Assembly (NCBI GenBank): GCA_030705725.1 | Contig: JAUZPW010000079.1 | Location: 1 to 6,778 of the forward strand | DNA length: 6,778 nt | Origin: Bacillota bacterium | Lineage (GTDB): Bacteria > Bacillota > Clostridia > Oscillospirales > Butyricicoccaceae | Reading direction: 5' to 3' | Part shown: in pieces, positions 1 through 5,859 of the stretch | Layout of the letters: the number at the start of each line of letters is the position of its first letter | How positions within the stretch are numbered: position 1 is the stretch's first letter | Notes under the pieces: generated by a model | What the model saw: the letters and a program-made list of their open reading frames with translations, nothing else | Databases searched by the model: none | What the model was told of the DNA's origin: nothing | Made by a program: the position numbers and the translations under genes

Positions 1-13
1 ATAAAGAAGGCGA

Positions 14-47
14 TAAAAAACTCCCCAAAATCAAAATTCCGGGGAGT
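14..47 (-). terminator. Rho-independent terminator of tRNA-Thr
   Basis: Read on the minus strand, a 7-bp perfect stem (ACTCCCC at 20-26 pairing with GGGGAGT at 41-47) closes a 14-nt A/T-rich loop and is followed at once by six T residues (complement of 15-20). The upstream arm begins directly after the encoded CCA of the tRNA, so it terminates the tRNA transcript. Confidence 0.88.
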
Positions 48-123
48 TGGAGCTGGAAAGGTGACTCGAACACCCGACCTGCTGATTACGAATCAGCTGC
101 TCTACCGGCTGAGCTATTCCAGC
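48..123 (-). tRNA. tRNA-Thr (anticodon CGU), CCA encoded
   Basis: The minus strand folds into a complete cloverleaf of 76 nt including CCA. The acceptor stem pairs GCTGGAA with TTCCAGC, the discriminator is U, and CCA is encoded at 48-50. The D arm is GCTC/GAGC. The anticodon stem GCTGA/TCAGC encloses loop TTCGTAA, so the anticodon is CGU (complement of 88-90), reading the threonine codon ACG. The T arm pairs GGGTG with CACCT (one G-U) around loop TTCGAGT. No mismatch disrupts any stem, so it should be functional. It stands alone here, with a terminator directly downstream; anything upstream on the minus strand is the murA promoter region. Confidence 0.97.
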
Positions 124-228
124 ATGTGAAATTGAAAGTACTTACGGGGAAAGGCGCAAACGTGACACAAAAAGATTACACCGGAGACTTGCTGCCCCCC
201 AATGTTTTCAAGAATCGACGCGAATAAT

Positions 229-256
229 ATTATAACAGTTTTTTAGCAATTTTCAA
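229..256 (-). promoter_or_regulatory. Probable promoter for the tRNA-Thr transcript
   Basis: On the minus strand TTGAAA (251-256) is separated by 16 bp from a perfect TATAAT (229-234), in an AT-rich spacer. Transcription would start near 222, about 100 nt before the mature tRNA 5' end at 123. That is a long leader to be removed by RNase P. I found no better match closer to the tRNA. It is divergent from the murA promoter. Confidence 0.5.
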
Positions 257-301
257 TATGAAATTATATTTTTCAAAAAAATTGGCGGTTTAAAAATCAT
301 T

Positions 302-330
302 TTGATTTTCAATAATAATTGTGATAACAT
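302..330 (+). promoter_or_regulatory. Probable promoter of the murA operon
   Basis: TTGATT (302-307) is separated by 17 bp from TAACAT (325-330). The -10 box is preceded by TG at 322-323, giving an extended -10 (TGATAACAT). The expected start is near 337, leaving a leader of about 45 nt before murA. The surrounding sequence is strongly A/T-rich. Confidence 0.5.
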
Positions 331-382
331 AAATAAGTTAAATTGATTAAACAACCTGAATGTCCGATAAGGGGATATGCTT

Positions 383-1678
383 GTGGAAAAATACAGCGTT
401 TGCGGCGGCAATCGGCTTTATGGGGAGATTAACATAAGCGGGGCTAAGAACGCTGCGGTGGCGATTATTCCCGCTACCGTTTTAGTCGACGGGCCATGCA
501 GAATTGAGAATGTGCCGAAAATCAGCGATGTTACCGCTTTGCTTACAATTATGCGCGAATTTGGCGCAAATATAAAGCTTATAAACGATTCAACCATAGA
601 AATAGACTGTTCCAAAATCAGGAATACCAAGGCGCCCTATGAGCTGATCCGAAAAATCAGGGCGTCTTATTATCTGATCGGGGCGCTTCTTGGCAGATAC
701 CGCTGCGCGGAGGTCGGAATGCCGGGCGGCTGCGATTTCGGCGTAAGGCCTATTGACCAACATGTTAAAGGCTTCGAGTCGCTGGGCGCCAAGGTGGATA
801 TAAAGAATGGCTTTATCCACGCAACCGCAGAAAACGGCCTTAAGGGAACGAACGTTTACCTCGATATTGTTTCCGTCGGCGCTACGATAAACATAATGCT
901 TGCTTCGGTTCTCGCCAGCGGGCAGACAATTATCGAGAACGCCGCCAAGGAGCCGCACATCGTCGATGTCGCGAACTTTTTGAACTCCATGGGAGCGGAC
1001 GTCAAAGGAGCGGGAACGGACGTTATAAAGGTCCGCGGCGTGCCGACGTTAAAGGGCGGCAGTTATGCCATAATACCGGATCAGATCGAAGCCGGAACTT
1101 TTATGGCGGCGGTTACTGCGACCGGCGGAGATATCCTTATAAAGAACATAATACCGAAGCATCTGGAATGCATTACGGCTAAGCTTTCCGAAATGGGCGC
1201 CATTATTGAGGAATTTGACGATTCCATCCGCGTAAGGCGCGACGGAGCGCTAAACCGTGTTAACATCAAAACGCTTCCTTATCCAGGGTTCCCGACGGAC
1301 ATGCAGCCGCAGCTTGTGGCGGCGCTCATTCTGGCAAACGGAACAAGTATCGTGACGGAGAGCGTCTGGGAAAACCGCTACCGTTATATAGACGAGCTCA
1401 AGCGCATGGGGGCTAAAATTCAGGTAGACGGCAAGGTTGCTATTATCGAAGGGGTACAGAAGCTTACCGGCGCGCCGGTTCGGGCCTGGGATCTCAGGGC
1501 CGGGGCCGCGATGATAATAGCGGGGCTTACAGCTCACGGATATACCGAGATCGAGGATGTCCTGCACATCGAGCGTGGATATGAAAACATCGTCGAGAAA
1601 TTCGCGTCATTAGGCGCGGACATTAAAAGGTTCGAATGCCCGGACGAGGAAGAAATCGCGGAACCGCTTAAAGCGTAA
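383..1678 (+). CDS. murA: UDP-N-acetylglucosamine 1-carboxyvinyltransferase (MurA)
   Basis: MurA transfers enolpyruvate from phosphoenolpyruvate to UDP-GlcNAc, the first committed step of peptidoglycan synthesis in the cytoplasm. I chose GTG 383 (431 aa) over ATG 377. TAAGGGG at 368-374 lies only 2 nt from the ATG but 8 nt from the GTG, and the GTG start gives MEKYSVCGGNRLYGE, which matches the family N-terminus. In that numbering Lys22 of SGAKNAA equals Lys22 of E. coli MurA. The PGGC loop (Cys117) carries the catalytic cysteine targeted by fosfomycin, so the fosfomycin-resistant Asp variant is absent. GFPTDMQ holds the catalytic Asp306, and HIERGYEN holds the conserved C-terminal Arg398. 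Length is normal for the family, with an acidic tail. It is first in an operon with the hydrolase and rlmH. Firmicutes often carry two MurA paralogues; which one this is cannot be decided here. Confidence 0.97.
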   Translation: MEKYSVCGGNRLYGEINISGAKNAAVAIIPATVLVDGPCRIENVPKISDVTALLTIMREFGANIKLINDSTIEIDCSKIRNTKAPYELIRKIRASYYLIGALLGRYRCAEVGMPGGCDFGVRPIDQHVKGFESLGAKVDIKNGFIHATAENGLKGTNVYLDIVSVGATINIMLASVLASGQTIIENAAKEPHIVDVANFLNSMGADVKGAGTDVIKVRGVPTLKGGSYAIIPDQIEAGTFMAAVTATGGDILIKNIIPKHLECITAKLSEMGAIIEEFDDSIRVRRDGALNRVNIKTLPYPGFPTDMQPQLVAALILANGTSIVTESVWENRYRYIDELKRMGAKIQVDGKVAIIEGVQKLTGAPVRAWDLRAGAAMIIAGLTAHGYTEIEDVLHIERGYENIVEKFASLGADIKRFECPDEEEIAEPLKA

Positions 1679-1689
1679 AAAATAAGTAC

Positions 1690-1709
1690 GGACGGCCCGA
1701 CGGTCGTCC
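1690..1709 (+). other. Intergenic hairpin between murA and the MBL hydrolase gene
   Basis: GGACGGCC pairs with GGTCGTCC across a CGAC tetraloop, an 8-bp stem with one G-U pair. No T tract follows (next bases ATATTCG), so it is not a canonical terminator. It begins 12 bp after the murA stop and ends 11 bp before the next Shine-Dalgarno. It could protect or be a processing point of the mRNA, or tune read-through within the operon. Confidence 0.6.
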
Positions 1710-1729
1710 ATATTCGTATCGGAGGATAT

Positions 1730-2485
1730 ATGGAGATTTACCAGATAGCGTCCGGGTCATCGGGTAACGTTATGCTTTTTTCCTCGGAGAAAACCCGTTT
1801 TTTGCTGGACGCCGGTACGAACGCTAGATACATAACAAAGGCGCTGGCGGAGATAGGGGTTTCGATCGGCGACCTTTCTGCAATTGTTTTGACGCATGAG
1901 CATTCCGATCATATCTCAGCTCTCAGGGGCGTCACGAAAAACACGGATATTCCCGTTTATGCGTCTTCAGGTACTACGGAAGCCCTTATCCAAAACGCGG
2001 GGTGCAAGGTATCCTGCATTCGCCCGTTCAGAGCGGGAAGCGGATTTTATATAGGGGACTTTTATCTTGAAAGCTTCGAGGTAAGCCACGACGCATGTGA
2101 CTGTGTCGGGTATACTATAAATTGCGGCGGGGAAAAGACCGGGTACGCCACCGATCTCGGATGCGTGAACGACCGGATTATTTCGATGCTTAAGGGGTCT
2201 AGAACCGTTATAATCGAATCGAATCACGACCCCGAAACGTTAAAAAAGGGGCCTTATCCTTATTATCTCAAACGCAGGATACTGTCGGATTCGGGGCATC
2301 TGTCAAACCAGGCCTGCGCCGAGGCCGCGTTGGAATTTGCGAAAAACGGAGCAAGAAAAATAATACTGAGCCATTTAAGCGCGCAGAACAATACTGCGGA
2401 GATGGCTTTTAACACGACTTATTTAAAGCTTCTGTCCATAGGAGCCGGAGAAGATGTCGAGCTAATAGTCGCTAAGAGGCGGTAA
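1730..2485 (+). CDS. yycJ: YycJ/WalJ-type metallo-beta-lactamase-fold hydrolase
   Basis: A 251-aa cytoplasmic protein without signal peptide or membrane segment. The N-terminus has the IASGSSGN signature (6-13) typical of the YycJ/WalJ family. The metal-binding motif THEHSDH (55-61) supplies His56, His58, Asp60 and His61. Further probable ligands are His120 (EVSHDA), Asp142 (YATDLG) and His215 (LSHLS). The ESNHD (163-167) and SGHLSN (188-193) segments are also family traits. Bacillus YycJ proteins have been described as DNA exonucleases and WalJ is linked to cell-wall control by WalRK; neither role can be read from this sequence. GGAGG (1721-1725) lies 4 nt before the ATG. It is the middle gene of the operon, 51 bp after murA and 3 bp before rlmH. 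No walR/walK genes are in the window. The family assignment is firm, the biochemical function is not. Confidence 0.9.
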   Translation: MEIYQIASGSSGNVMLFSSEKTRFLLDAGTNARYITKALAEIGVSIGDLSAIVLTHEHSDHISALRGVTKNTDIPVYASSGTTEALIQNAGCKVSCIRPFRAGSGFYIGDFYLESFEVSHDACDCVGYTINCGGEKTGYATDLGCVNDRIISMLKGSRTVIIESNHDPETLKKGPYPYYLKRRILSDSGHLSNQACAEAALEFAKNGARKIILSHLSAQNNTAEMAFNTTYLKLLSIGAGEDVELIVAKRR

Positions 2486-2488
2486 ACG

Positions 2489-2929
2489 ATGCTTGCGATT
2501 ACTATTCTATGCGTGGGCAGGCTTAAAGAAAGGTTTTATACGGATGCATGCTCCGAGTATTTGAAAAGGCTTTCCGCATATTCTAAAACGGAAATAATCG
2601 AACTAAAGGAAGGAACGCCTGACGAGGAGAAGCGGATCAGGGAAGCTTTTCCGAAAGGCGCGATTTTGATTGCGCTCTGCATAGAGGGCGAGCAAATGAA
2701 AAGCGAGGAGTTTGCCGGGAGAATTTCACGGTGGCAGGTAAACGGCGCTTCAAGGCTCTGCTTTATAATAGGCGGTTCGAACGGGCTGCCGGAGGCTGTA
2801 AAAAAACTGGCGCAGGAGAGGCTGTCATTATCGGAAATGACTTTCCCACATAATCTCGCACGTGTGGTGCTCTTAGAGCAGATATACAGGGCTTTTCAGA
2901 TTATCGAGGGCGGGAAATACCATAAATAA
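2489..2929 (+). CDS. rlmH: 23S rRNA (pseudouridine1915-N3)-methyltransferase RlmH
   Basis: RlmH is a homodimeric SPOUT (knotted) methyltransferase that uses S-adenosylmethionine to methylate pseudouridine 1915 in helix 69 of 23S rRNA on the assembled ribosome. Evidence is the SAM-binding loop FIIGGSNGL (92-100), the block LSLSEMTFPHNLARVVLLEQIYRAF (112-136), and the C-terminus GGKYHK, all hallmark RlmH sequence. At 146 aa it is shorter than the usual 155-159 aa. The missing residues fall in the variable segment after strand two (around 40-50), not in the catalytic core. The ATG is 3 bp after the hydrolase stop, and the only Shine-Dalgarno (GAGGCGG, 2475-2481) lies inside the end of that gene, so translation is probably coupled. 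It is the last gene of the operon, followed by a strong terminator. Confidence 0.97.
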   Translation: MLAITILCVGRLKERFYTDACSEYLKRLSAYSKTEIIELKEGTPDEEKRIREAFPKGAILIALCIEGEQMKSEEFAGRISRWQVNGASRLCFIIGGSNGLPEAVKKLAQERLSLSEMTFPHNLARVVLLEQIYRAFQIIEGGKYHK

Positions 2930-2932
2930 AAG

Positions 2933-2979
2933 CGGCGGGGCATTTAAGCAATTAAGCACCCCCACCGCCGTTTTTTTTT
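2933..2979 (+). terminator. Terminator after rlmH, probably bidirectional
   Basis: CGGCGGGG (2933-2940) pairs with CCACCGCCG (2962-2970), 8 bp with one bulged A at 2964, and is followed by nine T residues (2971-2979). It starts 3 nt after the rlmH stop. On the minus strand the same stem is followed by CTTTTATTTA, a weaker but usable T-rich tail, so it probably also ends the convergent sugar kinase transcript whose stop codon is at 2986. Confidence 0.92.
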
Positions 2980-2985
2980 AGGTAT

Positions 2986-3915
2986 TTAGAAAACTTGATT
3001 AAGCTTTACGGTTTCGTAAATATTAATTATGTCGCGTCGGGCAGCGACTGCGGAGCTTTCGACCAGCATGCTCGCCATGGCCGCTGAAAGCGCAAATTTG
3101 ACAGACGCCTCATCCGTCATCTTCTGGTCGACAGCATGAGCTATTGCGCCGGTAAGCGCGTCGCCCGCGCCGATTGTGTTGCATATCTCGACCGAATCAG
3201 CCTCAGCAAAAAATCCAATGTTCTGGGTCAGGTATAAAACGGAATTTGGCTTTAACGCTATGATAACGCCGCGGGCGCCTTTTTTGAGCAGCTCACGCGC
3301 GCCGGGCAGGGCGTCCTCGGGAGACGCTATTTCTTTACCGGAAATTTCGGACATTTCGCGGCGGTTAAGCTTTACAAAAGCAGGTTTTGCGGAAAGCGAC
3401 AGATTTAGCCGATCGCCGTCGGCGTCGATGATAAGCGGTATGCCCGCGTCCGTTACTGCCTGACACAGGCACGAGTAGTATTCAAGTTGAAAACTCGGGG
3501 GTGTACTTCCGGAAATGACGACTATGTTTCCGGGCTGGAGCAGGCCTTTAAGCCGGCTTTGGAGCAGATTAAAATTCGCCTCGCTGACATTAAAGCCAGG
3601 TTCGTTTATATCCGTGTGGTTTCCGCCCTCGCAGTATATTTTTATATTTACTCGGCATTCGCCGGGTACTTCGACAAAATGATGCTCGATGCCGTAAGAA
3701 TTAAGGTTATCCTTTATAAAGCGGCCGTGACTGCCGGCAATGAATCCCAACGCAATTGTTTCGCCGCCAAGGGATTTAACCGCCTTCGATACGTTAATTC
3801 CTTTTCCTCCCGCGTCGATCATAGTTTTAAGAGCGCGGTTCACTTCCCCGGTTTTTAAGGACGGTACATAAAGGATCCTATCAATAGCGGGGTTCAATGT
3901 AACGGTTACGATCAA
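2986..3915 (-). CDS. 1-phosphofructokinase-family (PfkB fold) sugar kinase
   Basis: Cytoplasmic ribokinase/PfkB-fold kinase, ATP-dependent, acting on a sugar phosphate such as fructose 1-phosphate or tagatose 6-phosphate; the exact substrate is not decided by sequence. I chose TTG 3915 (309 aa): GGAGGT (3928-3923) lies 7 nt upstream and the N-terminus becomes MIVTVTLNPAIDRI, the usual family start. The longer form from ATG 3930 would contain this Shine-Dalgarno. Seen in TTG numbering: TLNPAID (7-12 region), PfkB signature 1 GGKGINVS (36-43), NEPG (104-107), SGSTPP (135-140), KLN..E (182-187, usually KPN..E), and signature 2 NTIGAGDALTG with catalytic Asp252. The nucleotide loop usually reading SLGxxG is ALKPNS here (220-225), an unusual substitution. 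It is transcribed alone, convergent with rlmH and divergent from the WecC-like gene. No PTS, repressor or other sugar gene is adjacent. Confidence 0.9.
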   Translation of the reverse strand: MIVTVTLNPAIDRILYVPSLKTGEVNRALKTMIDAGGKGINVSKAVKSLGGETIALGFIAGSHGRFIKDNLNSYGIEHHFVEVPGECRVNIKIYCEGGNHTDINEPGFNVSEANFNLLQSRLKGLLQPGNIVVISGSTPPSFQLEYYSCLCQAVTDAGIPLIIDADGDRLNLSLSAKPAFVKLNRREMSEISGKEIASPEDALPGARELLKKGARGVIIALKPNSVLYLTQNIGFFAEADSVEICNTIGAGDALTGAIAHAVDQKMTDEASVKFALSAAMASMLVESSAVAARRDIINIYETVKLNQVF

Positions 3916-3921
3916 AAGCGG

Positions 3922-3928
3922 CACCTCC
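3922..3928 (-). promoter_or_regulatory. Shine-Dalgarno that sets the sugar kinase start
   Basis: Minus-strand GGAGGTG is a near-perfect anti-16S match, 7 nt before TTG 3915. It sits just inside the reading frame that begins at ATG 3930. That ATG has only A-rich sequence (AAAAGAAAA) upstream and no ribosome binding site of its own. This decides for the TTG start. Confidence 0.8.
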
Positions 3929-3939
3929 ATTTTTCTTTT

Positions 3940-3968
3940 ATTTTAACTCATAATACACCGCTTATCAA
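3940..3968 (-). promoter_or_regulatory. Probable promoter of the sugar kinase gene
   Basis: On the minus strand TTGATA (3963-3968) and TAAAAT (3940-3945), each 5/6 to consensus, are spaced 17 bp apart. Transcription would begin near 3933, leaving about 18 nt before TTG 3915, just enough to hold the GGAGGT. A start at ATG 3930 would be nearly leaderless. Confidence 0.6.
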
Positions 3969-3972
3969 GTGG
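3958..3972. promoter_or_regulatory. Operator-like dyad over the sugar kinase -35 box
   Basis: CCGCTT-ATC-AAGTGG has 6-bp arms with one mismatch and a 3-bp centre. It is centred on the kinase -35 hexamer, a position from which a bound repressor would block that promoter. No regulator gene is in the window. A chance match is possible. Confidence 0.3.
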
Positions 3973-3987
3973 ACTAACGGTAAAAAA

Positions 3988-4005
3988 GAAAAGTCATCGC
4001 TTTTC
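3988..4005. promoter_or_regulatory. Operator-like dyad over the wecC-like gene's -35 box
   Basis: GAAAAG-TCATCG-CTTTTC is a perfect 6-bp inverted repeat with a 6-bp centre. Its right arm overlaps the -35 hexamer (4001-4006) of the wecC-like promoter. It differs in sequence from the dyad at 3958-3972, so it would be a different site. Chance is possible because the arms are A/T-rich. Confidence 0.28.
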
Positions 4006-4029
4006 AAAACCGGCTTACGGTGATATAAT
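4001..4029 (+). promoter_or_regulatory. Probable promoter of the wecC-like operon
   Basis: TTTTCA (4001-4006), 17 bp, then a perfect TATAAT (4024-4029) preceded by TGA, giving an extended -10 (TGATATAAT). The expected start is near 4036, about 32 nt before the ATG at 4068. It is divergent from the sugar kinase promoter. Confidence 0.7.
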
Positions 4030-4067
4030 AACGTAAAAATATAAATCCTTTCAGAGGAGAATGCAAA

Positions 4068-5276
4068 ATGCAGAAAATTACGATACTGGGACTTGGATAT
4101 ATCGGACTCCCTACGGCGATAACGCTTGCGGACGTTGGCTTTGCCGTTACCGGCTTTGATACAAACAAAGAAGTTGTTAATATACTGAATACCGGGAAAA
4201 TCCATATTGTTGAGCCCGGACTGGCAGACGCCCTTAGACGCGCGGTCTCGGGCGGCAATCTGAATTTTTCTTATAGCCTTAACGAATCCGATGTTTTTTA
4301 TATCGCCGTACCTACGCCGTTTTTTACGGACAAGGGCAGAATAAGTGCGGATCTGAGCTATGTAAAGTCCGCGGGCGAAATGGTTGCAAAGGTAATAAGG
4401 GAAGGGAACCTCGTAATTCTTGAATCGACGGTGCCGCCGCGCACAACGGAGCAGCTTGCTGAAATAATCGCAAAAGAGAGCGGCCTTTCAGAGGACAAGT
4501 TCCTTGTTGCGCATTGCCCGGAAAGGGTAATCCCCGGACAAATGCTCAGAGAGCTTAAAAACAACGACCGCATTGTCGGCGGACGTTCACCGGAAGCGGG
4601 CGAAATGGCTAAGGCCATTTATGAGAAGGTGCTTGAAAAAGGCAAGGTGCATCTTACAAACGATCTCACAGCCGAAATGTGCAAGCTAACTGAAAACACG
4701 TTCAGGGATATAAACATTGCCTACGCGAACGAGCTTTCGATTATCTGCGACGAGTTGGGCATTGATGTGTTTGAGCTTATCTCGCTAGCGAACTGTCACC
4801 CGCGGGTTAACATATTAAACCCCGGCGTTGGCGTGGGCGGGCACTGCATCGCCGTCGACCCGTGGTTTATTTACGAGCAGTTCCCGGAGGAAGCAAAGCT
4901 TATTTATGCCGCGCGTCTCAGAAACGATTCAAAACCCAGGTATGTGGCTGACCGTGTGGAAGACGCGGTATCGGGGAAAAAGAAGCCTGTAATAGGGGTT
5001 TTGGGACTTTCTTATAAGCCGGACGTGGACGATCTCAGGGAAAGCCCATCAATAGAGCTTTGCCACGAGCTTCAGAAAAGAGGCTTTGAGGTTTTGGCCT
5101 GCGAACCTTTTGTTCAGGGCGACATAAGCTCCGTAAAAAACCGGACGCTAAGCGAGGTAGTAAGCTCCAGCGACTTTATCGTTATAACCCTTGCACATAC
5201 TCTTTTTAAGGAAAACAAAGCGCTTATCGCTACGAAGCCATATTACGACTGTGTCGGATTAATGAGAAAAGGCTAA
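4068..5276 (+). CDS. wecC: UDP-N-acetyl-D-mannosamine dehydrogenase (WecC-type)
   Basis: Member of the UDP-glucose/GDP-mannose dehydrogenase family; WecC-type enzymes oxidise UDP-ManNAc to UDP-ManNAc-uronate with two NAD+, feeding surface polysaccharide synthesis. The 402-aa length is normal. An N-terminal Rossmann motif GLGYIGLP (8-15) binds NAD, and ILESTVPP (117-124) closes the first domain. The central domain has AHCPERVIPGQ (148-158) and EMCKLTENTFRDINIAYANE (203-222) with Lys206 and Asn210. The catalytic loop is GVGGHCIAVDPWF (255-267) with Cys260 and Asp264. The C-terminal domain has GLSYKPDVDDLRESPS (313-328). IHIVEP, PGQ and CIAVDPWF resemble WecC more than UDP-glucose dehydrogenase. 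GAGGAG (4054-4059) lies 8 nt before ATG 4068; an earlier ATG at 4061 is out of frame. No UDP-GlcNAc 2-epimerase (wecB) or glycosyltransferase is adjacent, so substrate is by family only. Confidence 0.92.
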   Translation: MQKITILGLGYIGLPTAITLADVGFAVTGFDTNKEVVNILNTGKIHIVEPGLADALRRAVSGGNLNFSYSLNESDVFYIAVPTPFFTDKGRISADLSYVKSAGEMVAKVIREGNLVILESTVPPRTTEQLAEIIAKESGLSEDKFLVAHCPERVIPGQMLRELKNNDRIVGGRSPEAGEMAKAIYEKVLEKGKVHLTNDLTAEMCKLTENTFRDINIAYANELSIICDELGIDVFELISLANCHPRVNILNPGVGVGGHCIAVDPWFIYEQFPEEAKLIYAARLRNDSKPRYVADRVEDAVSGKKKPVIGVLGLSYKPDVDDLRESPSIELCHELQKRGFEVLACEPFVQGDISSVKNRTLSEVVSSSDFIVITLAHTLFKENKALIATKPYYDCVGLMRKG

Positions 5277-5281
5277 TTATA

Positions 5282-5857
5282 ATGACGAATATGCGTGAAG
5301 AATTTACAGGCCTTTTTAGGCGGTACATAAGACGGGAGGGCGCTGATTCGCTTCTCCAGTGGCTATCGGATACCGATTTTTTTACAGCGCCGGCAAGCAC
5401 AAAATTCCATGAAGCCTTTGAGGGTGGACTGCTACTTCACAGCCTGAACGTTTTCAGAAATCTTATAACAAGATACCCGGACGGCGGAGGCTACACGACG
5501 GAAAGCCTTGCAATCTGCGGGCTTCTGCATGATTTGTGCAAGGTTGAATTTTATAGGGTCTCTTTAAGGAACGTTAAAAACGATTCGACCGGGATATGGG
5601 AAAGAGTCTCATATTATTATATAGACGAGCGTTTCCCATACGGGCATGGGGAAAAATCGGTTTTTCTCATTGAACGTTTCATCGGTCTTACCGAGGACGA
5701 AGCTCTGGCGGTCAGGTGGCATATGGGCGGCTTTGATCAGGACGCTAAAGCGGGAGGGTATTCCGTTTCTGCGGCGTTTACTAAATCTAGGCTCGCGGTC
5801 ATGCTGCATGTGGCCGATCTTGAGGCGACTTATCTTTCAAACACATCTGAAGGCTGA
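5282..5857 (+). CDS. HD-domain phosphohydrolase, function unknown
   Basis: A 191-aa soluble protein that is essentially one HD domain, a metal-dependent phosphohydrolase fold acting on nucleotides, nucleic acids or related phosphates. Probable metal ligands are His53 (GGLLLHSLNVF), the HD doublet His83-Asp84 (CGLLHDLCKVEF), His122 (YGHGEKS), His147 (VRWHMGG) and Asp179 (HVADLEATYL). The FHEAFEGGLLLHS stretch (42-54) recalls the HD part of YhaM-type 3'-5' exoribonucleases, but the OB-fold those carry is absent, so this is not YhaM. No signal peptide or membrane segment. It begins 5 bp after the wecC-like stop; the only ribosome site is a weak AAAAGG inside the end of that gene, so translation is probably coupled. 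No functional link with the dehydrogenase is evident. The substrate cannot be told from sequence. Confidence 0.82.
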   Translation: MTNMREEFTGLFRRYIRREGADSLLQWLSDTDFFTAPASTKFHEAFEGGLLLHSLNVFRNLITRYPDGGGYTTESLAICGLLHDLCKVEFYRVSLRNVKNDSTGIWERVSYYYIDERFPYGHGEKSVFLIERFIGLTEDEALAVRWHMGGFDQDAKAGGYSVSAAFTKSRLAVMLHVADLEATYLSNTSEG

Positions 5858-5859
5858 AA

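Noticed and set aside
590..958. Minus-strand 122-codon frame inside murA
   Set aside because: Antisense to the conserved MurA active-site region; a shadow.
2900..2990. Possible SCC-type integration at the 3' end of rlmH
   Set aside because: In staphylococci this gene end is the SCCmec attachment site. Here the rlmH end is followed directly by its terminator and a convergent housekeeping gene, with no recombinase and no duplicated att-like repeat.
3176..3858. Two plus-strand open frames opposite the sugar kinase
   Set aside because: Antisense shadows of a clear PfkB-family gene, with no ribosome sites or recognisable domains.
3899..3909. GTAAC-G-GTTAC palindrome at the start of the sugar kinase gene
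   Set aside because: It lies within codons for the conserved VTVT segment, so coding constraint explains it well enough.
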